Below are positions 1 to 8,547 of a DNA stretch of 32,797 nt, piece by piece (the first letter of the stretch is position 1; every line of letters begins with the position of its first letter). This DNA comes from Carboxylicivirga sediminis (GTDB taxonomy: Bacteria > Bacteroidota > Bacteroidia > Bacteroidales > Marinilabiliaceae): positions 1-32,797 of the forward strand of contig NZ_JAGTAR010000051.1 in the NCBI RefSeq assembly GCF_018156225.1. Reading direction: 5' to 3'. The notes beneath the pieces were generated by a model. That model saw only the letters and a list, made by a program, of their open reading frames with translations, did not search any database and was not told where the DNA came from. Both the position numbers and the translations under genes were made by a program.

Positions 1-137
1 TTGGCCAGCGAATAAGCCACGTTGGCCTCTCCACCTCCATAACATACTTCAAACTCGCTTGCCTGCGAAAAGCGTTGATAGCCTGGTGTTGACAAGCGGA
101 GCATTATCTCTCCGAAAGTGATTACTTTTTTGGTCAT
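1..137 (-). CDS. kdgK: 2-keto-3-deoxygluconate kinase, 5' end only (PfkB family)
   Basis: The first 45 codons of a minus-strand gene, cut by the left window edge. The reading begins MTKKVITFGEIMLRLS and continues to a YGGGEANVAYSLA stretch. The GE-M-RLS opening and the GGGxAN(V)A motif are typical of the N-terminus of PfkB-family KDG kinases. These enzymes phosphorylate 2-keto-3-deoxygluconate to KDPG in the cytoplasm, which is the sink for unsaturated uronic acids released by polysaccharide lyases and GH88. That is what a glycosaminoglycan PUL needs, so the context supports the call. It starts only 26 bp after the PL8 gene ends, so it is probably co-transcribed with it. No Shine-Dalgarno site is seen. 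Other PfkB sugar kinases remain possible because the substrate region is outside the window. Confidence 0.8.
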   Translation of the reverse strand, partial: MTKKVITFGEIMLRLSTPGYQRFSQASEFEVCYGGGEANVAYSLA

Positions 138-163
138 ATTTGATACTATTGTTTCAATTCTTG

Positions 164-3100
164 TTAAGCTTTCACAAAGCGGACTAACTCATCCCTGTCC
201 TGATAATTTAATTGCATCAGGTACACGCCTGCAGAAAGATTCCCAACGTAAATAGGCTTACCTGGCTGTCCTTGCAACAGATGTTTACCATCCAGTGTCA
301 GTACTGTTACCCGCTGCAAGCCGGCCGGACCACTATAGTTCAGAAAACTATGCACCGGATTAGGGAATATTTTCACCTGACTGTCCCGGGGACCATTTGC
401 ATTAGTAGATGCTGGATTCCGAATTAGTTCTACCTCGACAGATAAGCCATGAATAGAAGTAAACTCAAGGATGGTGTAGTCTTGTCCCTGTTCAACTAAT
501 CGGCATTTATCATTGGAGGCTTGCAACTTAAACCGCCCATTTAGTTTCACCTTCACCAGCCTTTCTTCAGCTATTGCAGTACCTATGAGTGTTGTGGGTG
601 CTTCCATATTAATGGAAGGATCAGAAAAAGCCAGCTGAATCACTTCTTCACTTTGCTCTTTCACCACCATGATACAAGGATATGAGCTGTTGACAATGTG
701 TGCCGACTCAATATCTGCATTGGCCTCGAACATGACATACCCTGTTGATGCCGAGGCTCTGTCGTAAACGATATGTGCCACCTCGTCTTTACGTAGTACC
801 TGGTATGGCTTACTTGACGACTCCATGTCCTGTTTAAATGTATTCAGCTCATCAACACTGCTTTGCACAAGGATGGCATATTCATAACTGGCATTGGAAG
901 GTGCAGCTCCATGGTCTAACCAAGCTGTGGCATAATCCCCGTAGTTAACCGCTTTGCTTTTGTTATCACGCGATTCCTGGTTACTCTTCATCACATGTAT
1001 GGTGCCTTCGGGTATGAAATAGCCATTGTCTTTAGCATCCATAAGCGTTATGGCCTCAACAGTATTCAGATGCTTACTATAAGGGAACTGCCCAATTGTA
1101 GACGCGTCCACAATTATATTGTCAGATGTTGCAGATAGTGCATTCTGAAACAGTGTTGTTTCGGTATGGTACTGATCATTACTGTTGGAGATATTACTTC
1201 CGAGGCAGATAATGCGGTTATCGAAAGTAAAAACAGACTTACGTGCTACAAAATCATCAGTATAATTGGTGTAATCATTTTCATCCAGTATCATACCAAA
1301 CACACCATTACCATCAAGCGAGCATGCTCCGGCAAAGCTTGAGTTTTTTGAACGTTCGTTAATGTTACCCCCTGCATAATTAAGGGCTTCGTAGGGCAAA
1401 TGAATGGTGGTAGCCCCCGGAAAACGATTCCAATCCCACCCTTCCAGCTTAAAGCCACTTTCTGAAGCACTTACAGGCTCACCTGCACCAAGTATCTGAA
1501 CCGTACCATAGCTTTGATAACGCCCATAACGGTTGTTGCTGGTATATATCTCTGTTCCGGTTACGATATTATTGAATCCTTTTGTAGCCACCAGCCAGTT
1601 ATCGCGACGGTGCATATTCAGCGCCCCGTAATTAACACTTGTATTACCTGTTGGGGCAGATGCCGGTGTAATGCCCTGGGCTACAAACTCATCATACAGC
1701 TCTTTCTTGTATTTGGTCAATCGCATGTACTCAGCCGCACATTCAGCATCAATTGGGTCGGTCGCTTTGGCCAGGTAGGCGAAGGCATTAATGGCACCTG
1801 TGCCTAATTCCTGATCCATTGGATTACGACCACAAACACTATTAACAAAAGAGCGATAGTTGGCATACCCAGCATGCACTATCAATGCTTTTTTGAAACG
1901 CTCTCTGGACTCTGCCGATAAATTATAGATGGTATTGCCTACATAGTTTAATACCTCTCCCAATCCTGCATAACCACCATTCATATAGCCGGCATACAGC
2001 ATACCATGATGAAAACCAGAGCCATCAGGTTTAAACCCGCCAACGGTACCAACACTATATTGCATCACGCCATCCATCCAGTTGGTAAATGCCTGCATGT
2101 CGCGAGCCAGTTCAGGCGAATCATCGCGAAGCATTATGGCCGTTAATCGGCCCGGTATGATGGTATTCCAGGCATCTACTATCCCCTGGAAGTTATCAAC
2201 TTGTGGTAATTGACGTACTTCAGGCACACCTGTCCAGTACTGAATCATCTCGAAGGCTTCCTGAAACTTCCCTTGGGCAACAAGCGTATCCTTCATCAAC
2301 CAAATGGCTTTGGGAAACCCGCGGAAATAATAACCGTAGTGATGGTTGGTACCCATACCACTTCCAACCGTTAGTCCCTGATCGTATAACCAATCCAGTA
2401 TATCACAAAACATGACATCAAAGCCCTGTTCCTTATTATGATACCAGGCTTTTGCCATATCATACATGAGGTTATCCAGATCGTTAAAACGCTTATCGCC
2501 ATTGGTCGACACATATTCGTCAGCCGACACAAAAGCAGCACCTGTAATAGTGCTTCCATTGCGTTGTATGTTAAGTGCAGCATACTGATTTCGGATTGCT
2601 GTCACACGACTGGCTGATGGGGCACTTCCTGCGATGTTGGCAGTAATTCGTTCGCGGATATTGGCAAAAGTTGCTATTTCTTCGTTGGTAAGGTTGGTCG
2701 GTAATTCTAACTCATAGGAGTAGGTGCTGTGCCAATGCCACAAGGCAGCCCAATGGTTGGCATTCATATCCGGATTGATATAAGACAGTTGCGCATCAGG
2801 TGTTACCCTATCATTGATACGGGTAGCCGGAAAGCGCATACGATCAAAATAGAGAACGCCACCTGTGGAGGTTGAAGGCGCTTTGATACGCATAGAAGTT
2901 AGGTTCTTACTGGATTTAGAGCCCATCATATCTTCATCGAACCGGATCCAACAGGCGCGCCAGCCTGTAAAATTGAGGTGGTAGGTAAAATAGTATTGCA
3001 CGGCGGCATTACTGCTTAGAAACTCAAACTTCAGATCGGCATCCTTTGCAGTTTCGTTGTAAATCCAAAGGATCATCCCTCCTTTATAGGTTTGGCAAGC

Positions 3101-3316
3101 TTGTGCCATACCTGATGGGTTATCAATAGCGATCTGACTACCCGGTGTCCACTCCCATTTAAGCGATTGAGTGCCCATTTTGTAGTGAGCGGATGATATG
3201 GACAAGTTAGTTTTGGGATTCCAGTTGTCAGGTACAATGCCTTCAAGCCCAAGGTAATTCTGAGCACACAATGAGGCAGTGATACAGAATGACAAAATAA
3301 ACAGGAGTGCTTTCAT
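164..3316 (-). CDS. Polysaccharide lyase family 8 (chondroitin ABC lyase type), T9SS-secreted
   Basis: A 1050-residue protein with a signal peptide (cleavage near Ala18), an N-terminal jelly-roll lyase domain (about 20-170), an alpha/alpha catalytic domain (about 190-560), a beta-sandwich domain (about 590-960) and a T9SS C-terminal sorting domain (about 978-1050, containing KIFPNPV and ending in VRFVKA). Candidate catalytic residues are His326 (HHYGYY), His437 and Tyr444 (in HHGMLYAGY) and Arg497 (CGRNP). The His-Tyr-Arg spacing (7 and 53 residues) matches, from memory, the Bacteroides chondroitinase ABC. Glu613 (GAGEP) is a plausible catalytic Glu. The family eliminates at uronic acids in chondroitin, dermatan or hyaluronan, leaving unsaturated ends. 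The sorting domain implies export to the surface or medium, so this is probably the first enzyme to meet the polymer. A hairpin separates it from the gene before it, and I found no operator-like site directly upstream. Confidence 0.88.
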   Translation of the reverse strand: MKALLFILSFCITASLCAQNYLGLEGIVPDNWNPKTNLSISSAHYKMGTQSLKWEWTPGSQIAIDNPSGMAQACQTYKGGMILWIYNETAKDADLKFEFLSSNAAVQYYFTYHLNFTGWRACWIRFDEDMMGSKSSKNLTSMRIKAPSTSTGGVLYFDRMRFPATRINDRVTPDAQLSYINPDMNANHWAALWHWHSTYSYELELPTNLTNEEIATFANIRERITANIAGSAPSASRVTAIRNQYAALNIQRNGSTITGAAFVSADEYVSTNGDKRFNDLDNLMYDMAKAWYHNKEQGFDVMFCDILDWLYDQGLTVGSGMGTNHHYGYYFRGFPKAIWLMKDTLVAQGKFQEAFEMIQYWTGVPEVRQLPQVDNFQGIVDAWNTIIPGRLTAIMLRDDSPELARDMQAFTNWMDGVMQYSVGTVGGFKPDGSGFHHGMLYAGYMNGGYAGLGEVLNYVGNTIYNLSAESRERFKKALIVHAGYANYRSFVNSVCGRNPMDQELGTGAINAFAYLAKATDPIDAECAAEYMRLTKYKKELYDEFVAQGITPASAPTGNTSVNYGALNMHRRDNWLVATKGFNNIVTGTEIYTSNNRYGRYQSYGTVQILGAGEPVSASESGFKLEGWDWNRFPGATTIHLPYEALNYAGGNINERSKNSSFAGACSLDGNGVFGMILDENDYTNYTDDFVARKSVFTFDNRIICLGSNISNSNDQYHTETTLFQNALSATSDNIIVDASTIGQFPYSKHLNTVEAITLMDAKDNGYFIPEGTIHVMKSNQESRDNKSKAVNYGDYATAWLDHGAAPSNASYEYAILVQSSVDELNTFKQDMESSSKPYQVLRKDEVAHIVYDRASASTGYVMFEANADIESAHIVNSSYPCIMVVKEQSEEVIQLAFSDPSINMEAPTTLIGTAIAEERLVKVKLNGRFKLQASNDKCRLVEQGQDYTILEFTSIHGLSVEVELIRNPASTNANGPRDSQVKIFPNPVHSFLNYSGPAGLQRVTVLTLDGKHLLQGQPGKPIYVGNLSAGVYLMQLNYQDRDELVRFVKA

Positions 3317-3371
3317 AGATACTGTTTGAACTATTATTCTTCTTAAAGTAATTGGGCTGATTTGGGAGAAA

Positions 3372-3391
3372 AGCCCTGCTAGTGCAGGGCT
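3372..3391 (-). terminator. Hairpin after the T9SS two-repeat protein gene
   Basis: An 8-bp perfect inverted repeat (AGCCCTGC / GCAGGGCT) with a four-base loop lies 9 bp past the stop of the minus-strand gene ending at 3400. On the minus strand it is followed by TTTTCTCCC, a short and weak U-tract. Termination is probably partial, so the PL8 gene downstream may be expressed by read-through. Confidence 0.6.
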
Positions 3392-3399
3392 CTATTAAT

Positions 3400-4899
3400 T
3401 CATCGTTTGATTAATTTAGTTGTGACATTTGAACCATCCTTAAGGCTTAGTTTGAGAATATAAATGCCCGGTGATAGTTGAGAAACATCCATATTATTTG
3501 AACTATTAGCTTTGCTCTTAACCTTGCTACCATTAATATTATATAACTCAACCCAAGCCACCTCATTTGACAGATTCAAAGAGTTTGAAACAGGGTTAGG
3601 GAAGAAATACTGAACAGGTAAATTACTTTTATCCCCAATACTATTAGGTATTTGCTCACCACCTATCTTTACATCACCAATTCGCCATGTGGCAGCCCGA
3701 TTTGTATTATCTGCTACACCTGTATCTGTGCTTTTGTAAACAAATGCAATAGTCATATTCGGATTCAACTGGTCAACTGGAATTTCTCCAATGCTCCATA
3801 TCCACTCACTATCATACCCTATAGCTTTATCTAAATTAAAGCTGCTGGTAATATCAGTCCATGTTGCCGATGAAATGGCACCCGCCTGATCATTTTCATT
3901 TTTAATATAGTTGGTTGACATTTTGATGCTTAAATCAGAATCGCCTCCCAATTTGTACTGGCTAATGTTCCAGAAGAACAAATAAAGTTTACTGTAACCA
4001 CTATAATCGGCAGCATTAAGCACTGCCCATGATTCAGTTGGTGACACATACTTAGTACCGCCATCATCGTACACTGCCGACATCTGCAATGACTTATAAT
4101 TACTATTGTCTAAACCAGGACGAAGGGCATTTACCTGCTTCCATCCCTGACCATTAGTACTAACAATATTTATCATCTCAAAGGAAGTCGCATCATCAAA
4201 CTGCCAACTGGTTTTTGTTTCAAATTGAATGGGGGAAGCAGTAAAACGTACTTCGGCAATATTCCATGTGGCTGATTGTTCTATATCTGAAATCTCAGCT
4301 GTTTTAGAACAAGTGTATTTAAATGCAATCGTCACTGCACCCTCGCCGGCATAATCATTCAAGCTTAAAGTAGACTTAACCCAATCTGCTCCTCCTGTTG
4401 CAATTTGATCAAGTAACCCGGTTACATCGGTCCATGTTGCGGTAGTAACATCACCTGCATAATCAGTAGAAAGCACTACCTCCATCTTCGACACATCTCC
4501 TCTACCAAATTGGTTCAGACTAAAAAATGTCATTTGAAGATCATAAACAGAAGTGAAAGCACTTAAATCAATAGCATCAACTACAGCATAGGTTTCGGTA
4601 GCATAAAACTTTGTTTCTGGCGGATTAGGAGCTACAGTAGCAGGAGTAGCTACTACTTTTAAAGATTTTTGATCGCCTTCGCGCGTATACCCAAGCAGGC
4701 TTGCATCTGGTAAGGTAGATACTCTATACCAGATATTGTTTTTTTCTGTTCCTTCAAACAAAACTGTTTGTTTGGTAAAACCTCTGTTATTGTCATAACG
4801 AAAATCAGGATAAAAAATAACCTGCTCCTGTGCTCTTCCATTAATATTAATCAGGAACAATACCGCGAATAGTAATAGTAAACTTTTTTTCATAATCAT
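3400..4899 (-). CDS. T9SS-exported protein with two copies of a beta-sandwich domain shared with the SGBP
   Basis: A 499-residue protein of no recognised enzymatic family. It has a signal peptide (to about Ala23), two homologous repeats (about 26-222 and 226-414) and a T9SS sorting domain (about 426-499, with YFFPNPVSNSLNLS and ending TTKLIKR). Each repeat ends in a similar block: SATWNIAEVRFTAS in the first and AATWRIGDVKIGG in the second. Repeat 1 contains DYAGDVTTATW, which also occurs exactly in the C-terminal domain of the surface glycan-binding lipoprotein at 11741-13624. I infer a cell-surface or secreted glycan-binding (or adhesion) role in the same pathway, but no ligand is shown by the sequence. 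The reading can also start two codons later (4893, MKKSLLL), which gives a more usual signal peptide. The gene has its own operator and promoter upstream and a hairpin downstream. Confidence 0.75.
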   Translation of the reverse strand: MIMKKSLLLLFAVLFLININGRAQEQVIFYPDFRYDNNRGFTKQTVLFEGTEKNNIWYRVSTLPDASLLGYTREGDQKSLKVVATPATVAPNPPETKFYATETYAVVDAIDLSAFTSVYDLQMTFFSLNQFGRGDVSKMEVVLSTDYAGDVTTATWTDVTGLLDQIATGGADWVKSTLSLNDYAGEGAVTIAFKYTCSKTAEISDIEQSATWNIAEVRFTASPIQFETKTSWQFDDATSFEMINIVSTNGQGWKQVNALRPGLDNSNYKSLQMSAVYDDGGTKYVSPTESWAVLNAADYSGYSKLYLFFWNISQYKLGGDSDLSIKMSTNYIKNENDQAGAISSATWTDITSSFNLDKAIGYDSEWIWSIGEIPVDQLNPNMTIAFVYKSTDTGVADNTNRAATWRIGDVKIGGEQIPNSIGDKSNLPVQYFFPNPVSNSLNLSNEVAWVELYNINGSKVKSKANSSNNMDVSQLSPGIYILKLSLKDGSNVTTKLIKR

Positions 4900-4924
4900 C
4901 AGATTTAAGTGAATTGATTGGGAA

Positions 4925-4989
4925 CGAAAGTAGGCTAGTCGCTTTTTTTAGATGTGCTGAAACGTTCGCAATAGGTGTGCTAATCGTAC
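4925..4989 (-). promoter_or_regulatory. Predicted promoter and HTCS operator (site 1) for the T9SS two-repeat protein
   Basis: On the minus strand TACTTTCG (4932-4925) resembles the Bacteroidota -7 box TAnnTTTG with one mismatch. Thirty bases further upstream is a bipartite site at 4963-4989 that reads on the plus strand CGTTCGCAATAGG, six bases, then AATCGTAC. It shares CGCAATAGG and AATCGT with the site before the SGBP gene. The half-site period here is 22 rather than 21. A second copy of the distal part (GTACAC-CGCCTTATT) follows at 5041-5056. Confidence 0.55.
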
Positions 4990-5040
4990 ACGCCTTATTG
5001 GTAACTTGCTCATAATTTGCCACAAATGATGTATACAATT

Positions 5041-5056
5041 GTACACTCGCCTTATT
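5041..5056. repeat. Second copy of a GTACAC(T)CGCCTTATT direct repeat
   Basis: GTACACGCCTTATT at 4986-4999 recurs at 5041-5056 with one inserted T, 55 bp apart. The first copy overlaps the distal half of operator site 1. The second sits next to the 10-bp palindrome TACAATTGTA (5034-5043). It may be an auxiliary regulator half-site; the function is inferred. Confidence 0.45.
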
Positions 5057-5110
5057 CTGCCTGTACCATCCACTTTTTGCCTGATGTAAGCATTCAACAA
5101 CCATAACAAC

Positions 5111-5139
5111 AAAAAAGCTGCCCTAAAAAGAGCAGCTTT
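5111..5139 (-). terminator. Rho-independent terminator after the sulfatase gene
   Basis: An 8-bp stem (AAAGCTGC / GCAGCTTT) with a 10-base A-rich loop lies 42 bp past the stop of the sulfatase gene ending at 5182. On the minus strand it runs into a TTTTTT tract (5116-5111). It separates the sulfatase unit from the next gene, which has its own promoter. Confidence 0.75.
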
Positions 5140-5181
5140 CAAACCATCATTACAGTTACAAATCAAACATACATGTCAGTA

Positions 5182-6726
5182 TTAAAATTCACTTGACTCA
5201 GGTAGATCATATTTTACGTGATCTTCTTTAATCTTTTCGTTCCATTGAAAAAAGCGTTGCTTCATCTGCTCTACCAATTCAGGATGGTCCACAGCCAGAT
5301 TATGTTCCTCAGAATAGTCATTGGTCAGATCATACAAGCCATATGAATCGGCACGACCATAATATCTCAATTTCCAGTTTTGATAGCGCACGGCCCAGCC
5401 TGTTTCATCGCCATAATAGGTTTTATCGTGTCGGGCCAAAGCGCCATTAGGGTCATCATAGGTGCGTGGCTTTCCTTTTAAATGAAAACCTGTCCAGAAC
5501 AACCATTCATGTGGGTTGCTGTCATCCTTGCCTAAAAGGTACGGCATAAGGTTTACACCATCTATCTCCGTATTTTCCGGTAAGGGCATATCGAGAGCAG
5601 CGTGCAGTGTTGGAAAGATATCCATGCCGCTAACCGTTTGATTGAACACCTTACCTTGTGGCAAATGCCCCGGCCAACTCAACACAAATGGCACCCTGAT
5701 ACCGCCTTCTTCCAGAATGTATTTATTCCCTTTGAGCGGCGTATTATCGGCATAAGTGCGCGGTGAACCCCCATTATCGGATATAAACACCACAATGGTA
5801 TTTTCATCCAATCCTTCGGCTTTCAGCTTAGCGGTGATGGTACCAATGGCATCATCCAACTTGTTTAGATGATAGAGGTAACGTTGGCGCCCTTGTGGCG
5901 TATGCGGCTTAACAGTATTGACATACCACTCCAGGTATTGGTCCCAATCACCGGTGCCCGGATCCCAGTCAGGCACCTTATCGATGCCCATCAGCTTCAG
6001 ATCCTCATCAGGTATCTGATGTGTGAACAGGTGAACCGCATTAAAAGAAACCATAAGGAAAAACGGATGATGCTTATACTCATCTATGTATTGAAGCGAT
6101 TTATCGAGGATAATATCCGTTGAATAACCCTCCATATCGACCTGTTTGTCATTCTCCCAGAAAGGACCAATGCCCAAGTGATTAGCCATTTTCTCAGTAA
6201 AGCCCTCACGATCGGCCGCCTTGTGACGCAGATAGTCCATCGTCCCACCTTCCTTACCAAAATAGTAGTCGAAGCCATGCGAGGTGGGGAACTCTGGTAC
6301 GCCGGGCCCCTGCACCGGACCGTAATGCGACTTACCCACCATGCCTGTTTGGTAGCCTTGTGCCTTTAATTGTTCAGCCAGGGTAATTTCACTATCAGGC
6401 AGTTGAGCACCAAAATTATACACTCCCCAACGTTGCTGTTGGCGGCCGGTTAGCATGGCCATGCGCGATGGACTACATACTGACATGGATACGTAAGCAT
6501 TGGTAAAACGTACACCTTTCTGAGCCAACTCATCGAGGTGAGGTGTATGTGCATCGCTTGCCCCACCATAGGCACTAAAATCACCGTAGCCCTGGTCGTC
6601 GGTGATGATGAACAGTACATTGGATTGTTGTTTGTTATGCGAGTTTGATGTGCCATGACTACATGCGCCTAACAGCGATAATGTTGCCCCAATCGTCATC
6701 AACACAGTATTCCGTAAAAGATTCAT
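5182..6726 (-). CDS. Family S1 sulfatase, lipoprotein
   Basis: A 514-residue S1 sulfatase with a lipoprotein signal peptide (LLGAC, Cys22). The metal-binding start ITDDQGYGD (about 41-49), the formylglycine motif CSPSRMAMLTG (Cys84) and a later SDNGG block are all present. The usual GKWH is GKSH here, keeping the Lys and His. The overall pattern resembles N-acetylgalactosamine-6-sulfatase or arylsulfatase A-like enzymes, so removal of a sulfate from GalNAc is plausible in this locus. The exact linkage (4-O or 6-O) cannot be read from the sequence. Activity needs conversion of Cys84 to formylglycine, and no maturase gene is in the window. The gene is a separate unit with its own promoter and operator upstream and terminators on both sides. 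Confidence 0.88.
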   Translation of the reverse strand: MNLLRNTVLMTIGATLSLLGACSHGTSNSHNKQQSNVLFIITDDQGYGDFSAYGGASDAHTPHLDELAQKGVRFTNAYVSMSVCSPSRMAMLTGRQQQRWGVYNFGAQLPDSEITLAEQLKAQGYQTGMVGKSHYGPVQGPGVPEFPTSHGFDYYFGKEGGTMDYLRHKAADREGFTEKMANHLGIGPFWENDKQVDMEGYSTDIILDKSLQYIDEYKHHPFFLMVSFNAVHLFTHQIPDEDLKLMGIDKVPDWDPGTGDWDQYLEWYVNTVKPHTPQGRQRYLYHLNKLDDAIGTITAKLKAEGLDENTIVVFISDNGGSPRTYADNTPLKGNKYILEEGGIRVPFVLSWPGHLPQGKVFNQTVSGMDIFPTLHAALDMPLPENTEIDGVNLMPYLLGKDDSNPHEWLFWTGFHLKGKPRTYDDPNGALARHDKTYYGDETGWAVRYQNWKLRYYGRADSYGLYDLTNDYSEEHNLAVDHPELVEQMKQRFFQWNEKIKEDHVKYDLPESSEF

Positions 6727-6750
6727 ATTCGTTGGTATTTAGTATTTGTT

Positions 6751-6815
6751 CAAAAATAAGGCTTGCACAAATGCTTATGTGACCAAATCATTCAGGATGC
6801 TTCCAAAATAGTTTC
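6751..6815 (-). promoter_or_regulatory. Predicted promoter and HTCS operator (site 4) for the sulfatase
   Basis: On the minus strand TATTTTTG (6758-6751) is a perfect match to the Bacteroidota -7 box, 25 bp before the start codon. Thirty bases upstream, at 6789-6815, the plus strand reads CATTCAGGATGC, then CCAAAATAGTTTC. It agrees with the site before the PL29-like gene at about 18 of 28 positions, and its position relative to the -7 box is identical. Confidence 0.5.
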
Positions 6816-6832
6816 TTCCCAATAAAAAGAAC

Positions 6833-6860
6833 AAAAAAAAGAGTGCCGCAAGGGCACTCT
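6833..6860 (-). terminator. Rho-independent terminator after susD
   Basis: An 8-bp stem (AGAGTGCC / GGCACTCT) with a five-base loop is followed on the minus strand by a run of T (A-tract at 6833-6840). It lies 26 bp past the susD stop and closes the SGBP-susC-susD unit. Confidence 0.85.
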
Positions 6861-6885
6861 CTTCAACAATTAAATCGTCTATAAA

Positions 6886-8538
6886 TTACCAATTGGGATG
6901 CTGGTCAAGTAACTTGTTGATGGTTATTTCCTGCAAAGGGTATGGTAATACCAGGTGCTTAGATTCATCGAAGTTTTCACCGGCTCTTAACAAATGTGTG
7001 TAGCCTGTATTTGATGGATTATAATCATCTGATGCTTCCGTTTGCATATTTAGCTCTTCAAGCGTCTGCCCTAAGATACCCCAGCGAATAAGGTCCTGTC
7101 GACGCACACCCTCGAAGCACAGCTCGCGCAAGCGCTCATCCTGTATTTCTTTGCGAAAAGAAACCTCATCCGACACACGGCTCTGATCAATATCACCTAA
7201 ACCGGCACGGTGTCTTACAGTATTAAGGTAAGCATAAGCATTAGCTGGCCCATTCAGTTCGTTTTCAGCTTCAGCGCGCATTAACAATACATCGGCATAT
7301 CTTAATAATGGGAAATTAATACCAGTAAAATTCTTATCGGGTGAAGCAATTGGTTCGAGTATCTCATACGACTCGTTTTCACCCGGTGTATCCACATCGT
7401 CCCAGTTAGTTGGCTCCCAACGGCGAAACTTACCAGGCCACCACTTCAACTCGTTGGTAATTCGCTTGAGTTCGTGCTTTTTCTTATCGTAGGTGTATGA
7501 AGCACAGTTCCAGTCGTATCGGGCATCACCGGTTGCATAGATGTTTTTCACCTTAATACTCAACTGCATAAACGCATAGGAGTATGGATAGCCCTCGCCA
7601 CCATATGTAAACTGAACACCATTCACATTACCATGACGGCCATGCTCGTTCAAGCCCTGATCTCTCAGATTTTTAAAGTTCACTTCAAACAAGGTTTCTT
7701 TTACATCGTGGATATTACCAATATAATTACGGAACACCTCATCGTAGTTATCCATCAGACCATGGAAACCATCTTCAATCACTGAGTCGCACTGTGCCAC
7801 TGCCTGCTCATACATAGCGGTATTCTGCAGCGGATAACCAGCCATAGTGAGGTACACCCTTGCCAATAAGCCATGGGCTGCCATTTTAGTAGCACGGCCG
7901 GTTTGTTTGTTCATTTCAGGATCCTGAACACGAGGCAGGTTCTCACTGGCAAAGGTTAAGTCTTCAACAATTACTTCGTACACCTTCTCAATGGATGAAG
8001 CTGCCACGTTATTGGCATCAATATCTTTAGATGGCTCTAAACGCAAAGGTACAGGACCCCACCAACGTACCAGGTCGAAATAATACAACGCTCTTAAGAA
8101 ACGTGCTTCTCCTAACACCCGGTTGAGTGTTACATCATCCAAATCTGGCGTATTGGGCACAGTTACTATGAACTTGTTAGCCGCATCAATACCGCGGTAC
8201 AGTGCATACCATGTTTGCTCTATATCGCGTGTGGCCGATGTATGACGATAAAGTGATACGGGCCAGCCTTCGTTGTAATGACGGCTATACAAAGCCTCAT
8301 CGGTACCAGCCTGAAAGTTGGATGGCAGATACGAACCATAGGTCTCGTCCTTGCCCAGGTAATTGTAGATACCCACAAGGCCCAATTGCACTTCTTTGGC
8401 ATCTTTATAGAAATTATCGCTATCCCAGCTGGTTTGCGGTTCCACATCCAGGAATTGGCTGCAGGCTGCTCCACCGAACATGATGGCAGCAACCACCGCT
8501 ATTTTTGATATCTTTTTAACTAATTGCATCATTTTCAC
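6886..8538 (-). CDS. susD-like: SusD/RagB-family glycan-binding outer-membrane lipoprotein
   Basis: A 550-residue SusD-family protein. The lipoprotein signal ends at Cys26 (GGAAC), followed by SQFLDVEPQTSW, typical of mature SusD proteins. The N-terminal TPR-rich part covers about 40-250. The C-terminal RagB/SusD signature RELCFEGVRRQDLIRWG is near 475-490, and the protein ends with the usual LPYPLQEITINKLLDQHPNW-type tail. SusD proteins sit as a lid on the SusC porin and bind oligosaccharides at the cell surface. It follows susC with a 9-bp gap and shares its operon. The ligand is inferred to be a glycosaminoglycan oligosaccharide from the neighbours, since SusD sequences do not themselves show specificity. 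Confidence 0.93.
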   Translation of the reverse strand: MKMMQLVKKISKIAVVAAIMFGGAACSQFLDVEPQTSWDSDNFYKDAKEVQLGLVGIYNYLGKDETYGSYLPSNFQAGTDEALYSRHYNEGWPVSLYRHTSATRDIEQTWYALYRGIDAANKFIVTVPNTPDLDDVTLNRVLGEARFLRALYYFDLVRWWGPVPLRLEPSKDIDANNVAASSIEKVYEVIVEDLTFASENLPRVQDPEMNKQTGRATKMAAHGLLARVYLTMAGYPLQNTAMYEQAVAQCDSVIEDGFHGLMDNYDEVFRNYIGNIHDVKETLFEVNFKNLRDQGLNEHGRHGNVNGVQFTYGGEGYPYSYAFMQLSIKVKNIYATGDARYDWNCASYTYDKKKHELKRITNELKWWPGKFRRWEPTNWDDVDTPGENESYEILEPIASPDKNFTGINFPLLRYADVLLMRAEAENELNGPANAYAYLNTVRHRAGLGDIDQSRVSDEVSFRKEIQDERLRELCFEGVRRQDLIRWGILGQTLEELNMQTEASDDYNPSNTGYTHLLRAGENFDESKHLVLPYPLQEITINKLLDQHPNW

Positions 8539-8547
8539 TTTTCCTGA

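Noticed and set aside
4847-5166. Two overlapping short minus-strand frames (85 and 72 codons) upstream of the T9SS protein gene
   Set aside because: They cover the predicted operator, promoter and a terminator, and overlap the signal peptide region of the real gene; no conserved motif is visible.
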